11,405 nucleotides of DNA from Puniceicoccales bacterium (lineage in GTDB: Bacteria; Verrucomicrobiota; Verrucomicrobiia; Opitutales; JAIRLM01). Position 1 is the stretch's first letter; the number at the start of each line of letters is the position of its first letter. The stretch spans positions 1-11,405 of the forward strand of contig JAITSI010000028.1 in assembly GCA_031287845.1 (NCBI GenBank), given 5' to 3'. Below, one piece after another: positions 1-5,650 of the stretch. Under the pieces are notes generated by a model. It ran no database searches and was not told the origin of the DNA. It saw nothing but the letters and a program-made list of their open reading frames with translations. The translations under genes and the position numbers were made by a program.

Positions 1-192
1 GATGAGCGGCTTACGGCTGAGATCCGCAGGGTGGACGATCGACTCACGTTCGAGATTCGTGGGGTCAGGGACGAACTGCACGGAATCAAGGGTCTGGTGG
101 CCAAGTGGTTGATCGGTACTGTCGTAGCCGTGATTGGGACGATGATTGCGCAAACGACGCTGATCCTTTCCGCCGTGCGTCTGCCTGGGTGA
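1..192 (+). CDS. C-terminal fragment of a coiled-coil, single-membrane-segment protein
   Basis: The frame is open from the first base to a TGA at 190-192 and gives 63 residues; the start lies outside the window. The first ~37 residues are charged with heptad-like spacing (ERLTAEIRRVDDRLTFEIR), as in a coiled coil. They are followed by a hydrophobic stretch, about residues 40-60 (KWLIGTVVAVIGTMIAQTTL), and a short tail. A coiled coil followed by one C-terminal membrane helix is the layout of small CCDC90/DUF1640-like and XhlA-like proteins, whose roles are mostly unknown. I infer a membrane-anchored coiled-coil protein but cannot choose a family from this fragment. Codon use is less GC-rich than in the genes further right. 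A 7-bp hairpin begins 5 nt after the stop. Confidence 0.6.
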   Translation, partial: DERLTAEIRRVDDRLTFEIRGVRDELHGIKGLVAKWLIGTVVAVIGTMIAQTTLILSAVRLPG

Positions 193-196
193 ATGG

Positions 197-215
197 TTTT
201 CCGGTCTTCGGAAAA
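197..215. terminator. Hairpin just after the first gene; weak terminator candidate
   Basis: TTTTCCG at 197-203 pairs perfectly with CGGAAAA at 209-215 around a 5-nt loop, starting 5 nt after the upstream stop codon. There is no T-run after the stem beyond two T residues, so intrinsic termination is uncertain. A second small hairpin, TGGGG/CCCCA (226-230 and 237-241), follows. Confidence 0.35.
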
Positions 216-297
216 TTGCCTTGCCTGGGGTAGATTCCCCAAAATACTGGCTCCGTGCGTACTGAGCTGGAGGAGCAAAAAAAGATCTTCGCCTGGA

Positions 298-474
298 AAT
301 CCCCTTTGAAACCTCCAGGCCTCCAGGCCGACCAGGCCCTTTTGGGGGCTTTGCCCCCAGCTTCGCCTTCTCCGGTCAAACGCTGCAACGGCACCTCGTA
401 GAGGGGAATTGGCAAAGAGGCATAGTCCCTTTGGATCGTCAACCGGCGGACCGGGTTTACGGGTCCTGACCCTA
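298..474 (+). repeat. Repeat family copy A (diverged, 5'-shortened)
   Basis: This segment shares with copies B, C and D the block TTGGGGGCTTTGCCCCCAGC, then a degenerate 'ggcaaagaggc...gtccctttgg' block, the 'cgtcaaccggcggaccggg' block, and the terminal motif TTACGGGTCCTGACCCTA (457-474) with the palindrome GGGTCCTGACCC (461-472). It starts in a module equivalent to the second half of copy C and lacks the CTGCCCG/CGGGCAG hairpin module. No gene is convincing between 193 and 614. Bases 475-614 hold only a tight dyad, CGGCAA-A-TTGCCG (515-527), and no clear promoter for trxB. Confidence 0.75.
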
Positions 475-614
475 AATTCCAAAACCGGGAGTTTTTTCCA
501 TGCCAAAGAGGTGTCGGCAAATTGCCGGCCGCTCCACCCTCGCCGGTCCTGGTCCCCTGGACCGGAGGAAACATTTGCCCTTGCCGGACCAAAAAATTTC
601 CCTGTCCTCATTCC

Positions 615-1583
615 GTGGAAAAGCAGGAGGATGTCATTGTTCTGGGCGGGGGCTGTGCCGGTCTGACGGCTGCCATCTACCTTGCCCGGGCCGGGCTGTC
701 GCCGCTGGTGCTGGAGGGGGATCAGCCGGGAGGACAGCTCACCACCACGGACACGGTGGAAAATTTTCCCGGATTTCCCGACGGCATCGGCGGCTATGAG
801 CTCATGGATCGGCTGCGGCGCCAGGCGGAACGCTTCGGTGCCCGCTTTGCCGGTGATGCCGCCGAGGAGCTTTCCATCGCCGACGGGGACAAAATTCTCC
901 GCGGTGCCGGCTGCTTCCGCTGCCGGGCCCTCATCGTGGCAACGGGATCATCGCACCGGCCGCTCGGGGTCCCGGGGGAACGGGAATACTTTGGAGGAAA
1001 GGGGATCAGCGTCTGCGCCACCTGCGACGGGGCCTTCCACCGGGGCAAGACCGTCGCCGTGGTGGGGGGCGGAGACGGGGCCGTCGAGGAGGCTCTTTTT
1101 CTAACTCGCTTTTGCAAAAGCATTTATCTAATCCATCGCCGGGGCACGCTCCGCGCCTCCCGCATCCTGGTCGATCGGCTGCTGGCCACCCCGCAGGTCA
1201 TTCCCGTCTGGCACAGCCTGGTGGAGGAAATTGTGGGGGATGGGAAACGGGTCACCGCCGTTGCACTGCGCAATTTGGAGAGCGGGGAACGCTCCGTCCT
1301 GCCCTGCGGCGGCGTCTTCCTCGCCGTCGGCCGCATTCCCAACACGGATTTTGTCGGAAAACTCCTGCCCTGCGACGGGGACGGCTACCTGCTGGGCCTT
1401 CCCGACAATCCGGTTGCCACGGCCATTCCGGGAATTTTCATCGCCGGCGACTGCGCTGACCGCACCTATCGCCAGGCCGTCGTTGCCGCCGGTTCCGGTG
1501 CCCAGGCCGCCATCGCAGCCGAACGCTGGCTGGCCACCGCGCTAGGGTCAGGACCCGTAAAACCACACTCCGCCTCCATCTAG
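615..1583 (+). CDS. trxB: Thioredoxin reductase (NADPH-dependent flavoprotein)
   Basis: Cytoplasmic FAD enzyme that passes electrons from NADPH to thioredoxin. From the GTG at 615 the product has 322 residues, usual for the low-molecular-weight family. Visible motifs: FAD-binding GGGCAG near residues 11-16; redox-active CATC (C134, C137); NADP-binding GGGDGAVEE (151-159) followed by HRR (174-176), the signature for the NADPH phosphate; and the C-terminal FAD motif GIFIAGDCADRTYRQAV. GTG 615 is chosen because it puts the protein start just before the first beta strand (EDVIVLGGG). No good ribosome-binding site precedes it, and the open frame reaches up to 522, so the start is uncertain. The last 14 codons, from 1542, read into repeat copy B, adding a tail that begins GSGPVKP and is not expected in the family; a TAG at 1543-1545 is out of frame by one base. 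Confidence 0.93.
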   Translation: MEKQEDVIVLGGGCAGLTAAIYLARAGLSPLVLEGDQPGGQLTTTDTVENFPGFPDGIGGYELMDRLRRQAERFGARFAGDAAEELSIADGDKILRGAGCFRCRALIVATGSSHRPLGVPGEREYFGGKGISVCATCDGAFHRGKTVAVVGGGDGAVEEALFLTRFCKSIYLIHRRGTLRASRILVDRLLATPQVIPVWHSLVEEIVGDGKRVTAVALRNLESGERSVLPCGGVFLAVGRIPNTDFVGKLLPCDGDGYLLGLPDNPVATAIPGIFIAGDCADRTYRQAVVAAGSGAQAAIAAERWLATALGSGPVKPHSASI

Positions 1584-1875
1584 AAAAGTGACCGATAGAG
1601 CCCCTGTGGTGCAGGAGCTTGACTTCTTAAGGGAAGGGGCGTTCACGGGCGCTGCCCGGCGAAGCGGGCAGTGCCGCGGGCCGGCCCTGATGGAGGCCTC
1701 GAGGGCCGGCCGGGCCCATTTGGGGGCACTGCCCCCAGCTTCGCTTCCCCCGATTATCGATGCGACGGCACTCCGTGGGCGGGGGATTGGCAAAGGGGCG
1801 CGGCAGTCCCCTTTGCGACCTCCCAGAGGGGCGCAGCCCCATCGTCAATCGGCGGATCGGCTTTACGGGTCCTAA
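1543..1875 (+). repeat. Repeat family copy B, with inverted terminal motifs
   Basis: The left end TAGGGTCAGGACCCGTAA (1543-1560) is an inverted counterpart of the right end TTACGGGTCCTAA (1863-1875), so this copy has imperfect terminal inverted repeats like a MITE. The body shared with copy C begins at 1623 (CTTCTT). In order it shows: CTGCCCG/CGGGCAG hairpin; GGCCGGCCC/GGGCCGGCC long stem; TGGGGGCactGCCCCCA hairpin; 'ATCGATGC' block; GGCAAAGGGGCGCGGCAG block; GGGGCGCAGCCCC hairpin; terminal motif. It encodes no transposase. Bases 1561-1622, between the left end and the shared body, have no match in the other copies. The left end lies inside the 3' end of trxB. Confidence 0.85.
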
Positions 1876-1887
1876 CACCTGGTCTGG

Positions 1888-1903
1888 GAAAAAATCATTG
1901 ACA
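1888..1903 (+). promoter_or_regulatory. Possible -35 region with A-tract
   Basis: GAAAAAATCATTGACA contains a consensus -35 hexamer, TTGACA (1898-1903), behind an A-tract. The same 16-mer with one difference occurs at 5580-5595, ahead of the GreA-fusion gene. At a 16-18 nt spacing I see no good -10 (CATTGG or similar), so it is a candidate only. Transcription from here would serve the AT-rich gene. Confidence 0.3.
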
Positions 1904-1933
1904 AACCGGGTGGCAGCCACCATTGGAACGGCA

Positions 1934-3553
1934 ATGAATCCCGCGAGAAAATGTTGGCCTTGTAGGCATTCCGCAATCCCGACAAGAACCGCAGGCATTT
2001 CATCCAGCCTTCCGTCGCCCACGACTACGGCTCCCATTTCCCTCGACGACCGCATCTTTCGCATTTCCATCCTTATTCTTTCCCTTGTGCTTTCCCTCGG
2101 CCTCCTGGGGATCCCCCTCCTCTGCTGCGCTGGCCCACGGGCCTGGTTTTTCGCCGCATTTTGTTCGTGCCGAGGAACAAAAAACTCAGCGGAGCATGAA
2201 ATGGAAATTCTAGAAGACACTTCGCAAAAAACCAAATCTTCACTCCAAGGAAAAATTGAAACTTCGCAGTTTTTTCATTTATTTGAAAACAGAATCATCA
2301 TCCCTAAATTTTCCGGTCCAGGAGAGACCGCAAAACAGCCATCGGAAATCAAAACAAATTTAAATGAGACCAATGAACAATCCAGCAATGGGGAAGAAAG
2401 TAATCATTCCTCCCCATTGCCACCATTTCCTTCCGGAAATGAACGGACAGACGAGGCCCATTCTAATAATTTCGATGCCGATGTATTGTCAAATTCCCAC
2501 AATGGTCCCCAATTAATCGAAAACAGTGCCAGCGAAATGAATGAAGAGACACCATTTCCTTCCGTATTCTCGCTCATTTTCCCAGATTCTATCCCAGCCA
2601 CTTTGACTGATCCAGATCCCACAAAAGACATCGTTGTATCCAATTTCGACGCACTTCTTTTTGGCAAGACTGAGCAACTTATAGTACATTGCATCGGCAC
2701 CCTGGCAGGGCTTGTAACCAAAAATACTCCAATCCATTCAGTATTATGTGCGCTTTCTAGAAGTTTAATTTCAAATGTATTGGCTAATTTGTCCACGTCC
2801 ACCGAAATGGCTGGCCAACAATTCGAAGCACGGCGCATTCTGACTGCTCTACAAAATGCATTATTTAATAATGGCAGCAACAATCTAAGGCCTACACTAG
2901 CAAACTCAGCCGATGTTACCAATGCGAAATATGCATTGAAAAACGAATCCAATGATTTTACCCTATCTTTCAAAGTAAGAACCCTAACCCCCAATATGCT
3001 AGGGGAAATATCTAATATTTCACATCATTTCAATTTGTCGGCTTATGACACATATGATTATTCCCTTGCACACGAAAGTAACGTCCCTAAAATAGATTGT
3101 GTGTGCTCATCCATTTTGATTGATTTTATTCCATCCGATTTGTCTACTAATCCAGATTCCGCTAAAAACATCATAAATGCTGAATTTCACATACGTATCA
3201 AATGCTTAAGTAAGCGAATTGTGCTATATGGCACTGGCACGGTGGAAGAATCCGTACCAGAAAATGCTAATATCGTTTCAATATTAAGCATGTTTTTAAA
3301 AAATTTAATTTCAAGTGTTCCAAGTGATTCACAGGCCATGCTGGATGCCTTGTCTAAATTATTTAGCAGTGGCAACCTGGCTTCGCCACTTGATCTAACG
3401 CAAATGCCGAATTGCACCTTTGCGAGATGTGCTTTTCAAAATGATTCTATCGAAGGCGATTTAGCTTTTAAAATAGCATATCCTAGCGCATCGCGGGAAC
3501 CAGTAAATGCTTTACCGCAGCCAGAATGGACAACAATATCAACAACCAACTAA
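1934..3553 (+). CDS. AT-rich protein of unknown function with a duplicated domain
   Basis: Not recognised. The 539-residue product from ATG 1934 has a basic N-terminus, a hydrophobic stretch near residues 47-68 (ISILILSLVLSLGLLGIPLL), a polar Asn/Ser/Glu-rich linker (about 110-205), and two diverged copies of one domain at about 210-353 and 392-518. Shared anchors, first/second: DPDPTKDI/NPDSAKNI, SRSLISNV/LKNLISSV, ILTALQNALF/MLDALSKLFS and FTLSFKV/GDLAFKI. From about 2200 the DNA is markedly AT-richer than every neighbour. An alternative start, ATG 2201 (450 residues), has GGAG at 2191-2194 with 6-nt spacing and matches the composition break, but would drop the hydrophobic segment. With that segment the protein would be exported or membrane-anchored. 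Directly oriented repeat copies B and C flank it, which suggests an acquired cassette. The open frame over its AT-rich, duplicated body is firm; start and function are not. Confidence 0.7.
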   Translation: MNPARKCWPCRHSAIPTRTAGISSSLPSPTTTAPISLDDRIFRISILILSLVLSLGLLGIPLLCCAGPRAWFFAAFCSCRGTKNSAEHEMEILEDTSQKTKSSLQGKIETSQFFHLFENRIIIPKFSGPGETAKQPSEIKTNLNETNEQSSNGEESNHSSPLPPFPSGNERTDEAHSNNFDADVLSNSHNGPQLIENSASEMNEETPFPSVFSLIFPDSIPATLTDPDPTKDIVVSNFDALLFGKTEQLIVHCIGTLAGLVTKNTPIHSVLCALSRSLISNVLANLSTSTEMAGQQFEARRILTALQNALFNNGSNNLRPTLANSADVTNAKYALKNESNDFTLSFKVRTLTPNMLGEISNISHHFNLSAYDTYDYSLAHESNVPKIDCVCSSILIDFIPSDLSTNPDSAKNIINAEFHIRIKCLSKRIVLYGTGTVEESVPENANIVSILSMFLKNLISSVPSDSQAMLDALSKLFSSGNLASPLDLTQMPNCTFARCAFQNDSIEGDLAFKIAYPSASREPVNALPQPEWTTISTTN

Positions 3554-3616
3554 CTGAAGCCAATGGCAGCGGAGTGGGTGAAGATCTATCGCCTCTTGAA
3601 TGGGAAACGATTCACG

Positions 3617-4000
3617 CTTCTTGGAGGAAGGGCCGCTCACGGGCGCTGCCCGGCGAAGCGGGCAGTGCCGCGGGCCGGCTCTGATGGAGGCCTCAAGGGC
3701 CGGCCGGGCCCATTTGGGGGCCTTGCCCCCAGCTTCGCTTCCCCCAACTATCGATGCAGCGGCACTCCGGGGGCGGGGGATTGGCAAAGGGGCGCGGCAG
3801 CCCCCTTTGCGACCTCCCGACCTCGAAGGCCGGCCGGGCCCAATTGGGGGCTTTGCCCCCAGCTTCGCCTCCCCCGGACATCGATGCTGCGGCACTCCGC
3901 GGAGGGTGGTGTCAGAGGGGGCACAGCCCCCTTTGCGACCTCCCAGAGGGGCGCAGCCCCACCGTCAACCGGTGGATCGGGCTTACGGGTCCTGGCCCTA
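3617..4000 (+). repeat. Repeat family copy C, with an internal module duplicated
   Basis: Same orientation as copies A and B. It opens with CTTCTTggaggaaggg and the CTGCCCG/CGGGCAG hairpin and ends with TTACGGGTCCTGGCCCTA (3983-4000). The inner module of about 125 bp (GGCCGGCC, TTGGGGGC..GCCCCC hairpin, ATCGATGC block, 'cagccccctttgcgacctccc') occurs twice with divergence, the second time from about 3826. The GGGGCGCAGCCCC hairpin follows near 3948. Its last three bases (CTA, 3998-4000) are the stop codon of the BamD-like gene on the other strand. Confidence 0.85.
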
Positions 4001-5107
4001 GGGCCGGGGTGCGGTCGGGGCCGGATGCGGGTAACGGCCGATGAGCCGGTCCAGGGGAGAGCCCTTTCCCGGCTTTCCCGCCGCCATGTCCAGCAGCCGC
4101 TCCCGGGCCCGCTCCGCCGCGGGGGAATGGGGAGCCGCCGCGATGGCCAGGGCGTAGTAGGGACGGGCCGCCTCCGGCCGCTGCCGGTCATCGTAGTAAA
4201 AGTTTCCCACGCGCAGGTGGCCCCGCGCCAATAGCCCCTTCGCGCGCGCCAGCCCCCGCTCGGCCTCGCCGGCCCTGGGCGAGTCCGGATAGAGCAGTAA
4301 AAATTCCTGGTAGGCGTTGGCCGCATCCCGGATTGCCTTTGGGTCATGGTCCGGCCCCCGCACCCGGCTGCGGTGCACCTTCGCCAGCAGCAGCAGCGCG
4401 TCCGGCGCCACCGCCGCGTGGCCGTGGCGGTCCAGGATGTCCTCCAGCGCGCCGGCTGCGGTGGCCGGGTCCCCTTCCCGCAGGGCCAGCTGGGCGATAT
4501 GCACCAGCGCCAGCGGCGCCAGGTCGTCGTAGGGAGCCTGGTCGACGACCCGGCGAAAAATTTCAATGGCGCCGGCCCGATCCCGTGGACCGGGAAACTT
4601 TCCCAAAAGGCGGCCCCGCTCGCCCCGCATTAGCCGCTCCGCCACGGAAAATTCCAGCTCCAGCACCTCCCGGTAGCGGGGATAGTCCGGGTAGCGGTCC
4701 AGAATGCACTGGAAGCGGCGGAAGGCGGACTGGAAGCGGCGCTGCTCCAGCTGAATGAGGCCCATGCGGTGCAGGGCAGCCGGCGCCTCCGGCCCATCGC
4801 GGTGCCGCCGAACCTCCCGGCGCAGCCGGCGCAGCTCTTCCCGCCGGGACGGGGCAATTTCCCGGGCCAGCTCCTCCTCCGAATTTTCCACCGGGCTTTC
4901 CACCGGGCTTTCCATCCGGCATTCCATTTGGCATTCCATTTGGCTTTCCATTTGGCTTTCCGCCGAGTTTTCCACTCCATTCTCGCCGGCCAATGCCCCA
5001 TGCGCCGGGACCGGCCGAATGCAATGGAGCGGACCGGTGGCCTCCAGCGGCGCGGCCAACCCCAGCGCGGACGCAAATAGCACCACCGCTCCGATCCCAC
5101 GACTCAT
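3998..5107 (-). CDS. bamD: BamD-like outer-membrane assembly protein (TPR repeats)
   Basis: BamD is a periplasm-facing TPR protein of the BAM complex, which inserts beta-barrels into the outer membrane. From ATG 5107 the product has 369 residues, longer than the ~245 of E. coli BamD. Residues 1-25 form a signal peptide (core GAVVLFASALGLAA); no lipobox cysteine is evident, whereas classic BamD is a lipoprotein. Residues 47-74 are a low-complexity MESQ/MECQ/ESPV linker made by a 12-bp tandem repeat. TPR-like helices follow, including ALHRMGLIQLEQRRFQSAFR and FLLLYPDSPRAGEAERGLAR then GNFYYDDRQRPEAARPYYA, the BamD-type C-terminal pattern. An in-frame GTG at 5146 would add 13 residues ahead of the signal peptide and is less likely. 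The stop TAG coincides with the end of repeat copy C. A different periplasmic TPR scaffold cannot be excluded. Confidence 0.75.
   Translation of the reverse strand: MSRGIGAVVLFASALGLAAPLEATGPLHCIRPVPAHGALAGENGVENSAESQMESQMECQMECRMESPVESPVENSEEELAREIAPSRREELRRLRREVRRHRDGPEAPAALHRMGLIQLEQRRFQSAFRRFQCILDRYPDYPRYREVLELEFSVAERLMRGERGRLLGKFPGPRDRAGAIEIFRRVVDQAPYDDLAPLALVHIAQLALREGDPATAAGALEDILDRHGHAAVAPDALLLLAKVHRSRVRGPDHDPKAIRDAANAYQEFLLLYPDSPRAGEAERGLARAKGLLARGHLRVGNFYYDDRQRPEAARPYYALAIAAAPHSPAAERARERLLDMAAGKPGKGSPLDRLIGRYPHPAPTAPRP
4886..4969. repeat. 12-bp tandem repeat, 7 units, inside the BamD-like gene
   Basis: Seven 12-bp units of the type TTCCAYYYGGCW run without gaps (TTCCACCGGGCT twice, TTCCATCCGGCA, TTCCATTTGGCA, TTCCATTTGGCT twice, TTCCGCCGAGTT). 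Each unit encodes four residues on the minus strand, so copy-number change keeps the reading frame. Neighbouring identical units point to recent slippage or unequal exchange. Confidence 0.9.
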
Positions 5108-5422
5108 CCCGCGGAGTGCAAGGGAGGAAGATGGCCGTGGCAACACAATTTACCCGGAAAGGGGGAAAAAAACGGAACCGGGAAAAATTTGCCGGAACCG
5201 GCCGGCCCGCTGCGGATTTCCCGGAACCGGCCGGCCCCATGCATAAAAGGGATTGCAAAGGGGAGAAAAAGTGCCATAGGAATCGTAGCGCGAAGGAATT
5301 GCCAGCCGGAGACCGAAGCATGCAGAGGGCAATTGAGCACATCCCCGTCCAAGCGGCGCCCCCGGCGGCCGGCCCTGGCCCATTTCCCGGGGCGCGGGGC
5401 AGCGCAAGTCCAAAAAAGCCGG
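5108..5422. other. Intergenic region between the BamD-like gene and tRNA-Leu
   Basis: No credible gene. It contains a 17-bp perfect direct repeat, CCGGAACCGGCCGGCCC, at 5192-5208 and 5221-5237 (29 bp start to start), each copy holding a CCGGCCGG palindrome, with a related partial copy (CGGAACCGGG) at 5173-5182. Its position upstream of the minus-strand BamD-like gene would suit an operator or spacer, but I find no clear -35/-10 pair. The T6 run on the minus strand (A-run 5412-5417) just after the tRNA probably ends tRNA transcription. Confidence 0.4.
5412..5417 (-). terminator. T6 run after tRNA-Leu
   Basis: On the minus strand the tRNA 3' end is followed, after CCGGC, by TTTTTT. A short CCGG-GCA-CCGG stem overlapping the tRNA end precedes it. 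The stem is only 4 bp, so efficiency is doubtful. Confidence 0.35.
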
Positions 5423-5506
5423 TGCCCGGGGAGGGGGTCGAACCCTCACTCCCGCGAGGGAATCGGATTTTGAGTCCGACGCGTCTGCCGATTCCGCCAC
5501 CCGGGC
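5423..5506 (-). tRNA. tRNA-Leu, anticodon CAA (reads UUG)
   Basis: 84-nt class II tRNA. Acceptor stem GCCCGGG/CCCGGGC with discriminator A; D-arm region starting TGGCGGAATCGGCAGACGC, typical of tRNA-Leu; anticodon stem TCGGA/TCCGA around loop CTCAAAA with anticodon CAA at plus-strand 5470-5472; long variable arm (TTCCCTCGCGGGAGT) with a CCC/GGG stem; T-arm GAGGG-TTCGACC-CCCTC. The 3' CCA is not encoded (ACCGG follows), so it must be added by CCA-adding enzyme. It stands alone, divergent from the GreA-fusion gene. Confidence 0.95.
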
Positions 5507-5515
5507 AGTGCCCGG

Positions 5516-5544
5516 CATCTAGGCCGGGACGGGGAGCTGGGCAA
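5516..5544 (-). promoter_or_regulatory. Candidate promoter of tRNA-Leu
   Basis: Reading the minus strand, TTGCCC (5544-5539) and TAGATG (5521-5516) are separated by 17 nt, and the -10 ends 9 nt before the tRNA 5' end. Each hexamer is only a partial match to the sigma-70 consensus, but the spacing and position fit a tRNA promoter with a very short leader. Confidence 0.4.
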
Positions 5545-5579
5545 GGAAAAATGAAAAATTTTGGGACCCGCGGCGCCGT

Positions 5580-5595
5580 GAAAAAATCGTTGACA
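5580..5595 (+). promoter_or_regulatory. Possible -35 region ahead of the GreA-fusion/cdsA/dxr/rseP cluster
   Basis: GAAAAAATCGTTGACA has a consensus TTGACA (5590-5595) after an A-tract, 55 nt before the ATG at 5651. At 17-nt spacing the -10 would be GGGAAT (5613-5618), a weak match. One base differs from the motif at 1888-1903. Confidence 0.4.
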
Positions 5596-5650
5596 GTCCT
5601 TGGCGAATGGCGGGGAATTGGCTCACTGTGCGCCGGCGGAGCGAAGTACA

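Noticed and set aside
86..592. Minus-strand frame across repeat A and the first gene
   Set aside because: It is read mainly from repeat DNA and antisense of the first gene and shows no recognisable protein features.
522..614. Upstream extension of trxB to ATG 522 or an ATT start at 573 behind GGAGG
   Set aside because: The extra residues are Pro/Cys-rich and do not fit TrxB, whose fold starts at EDVIVLGGG; GTG 615 gives the family length.
625..633. AGGAGG followed at once by ATG 631 in trxB
   Set aside because: The ATG is out of frame with trxB and the spacing is zero, so it cannot serve as the start site.
1543..1875. Simple transposon with a clean target-site duplication
   Set aside because: The flanks at the two ends (CTAG and CTAA) do not match, so no target duplication can be claimed for copy B.
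298..4000. Integron with gene cassettes and attC sites (repeat copies after each gene)
   Set aside because: No integrase, no attC core site pattern that I can see, and the genes face both directions; the bracketed genes include housekeeping ones.
4886..4969. CRISPR-like array
   Set aside because: Units are 12 bp and contiguous with no spacers, and lie inside a coding frame.
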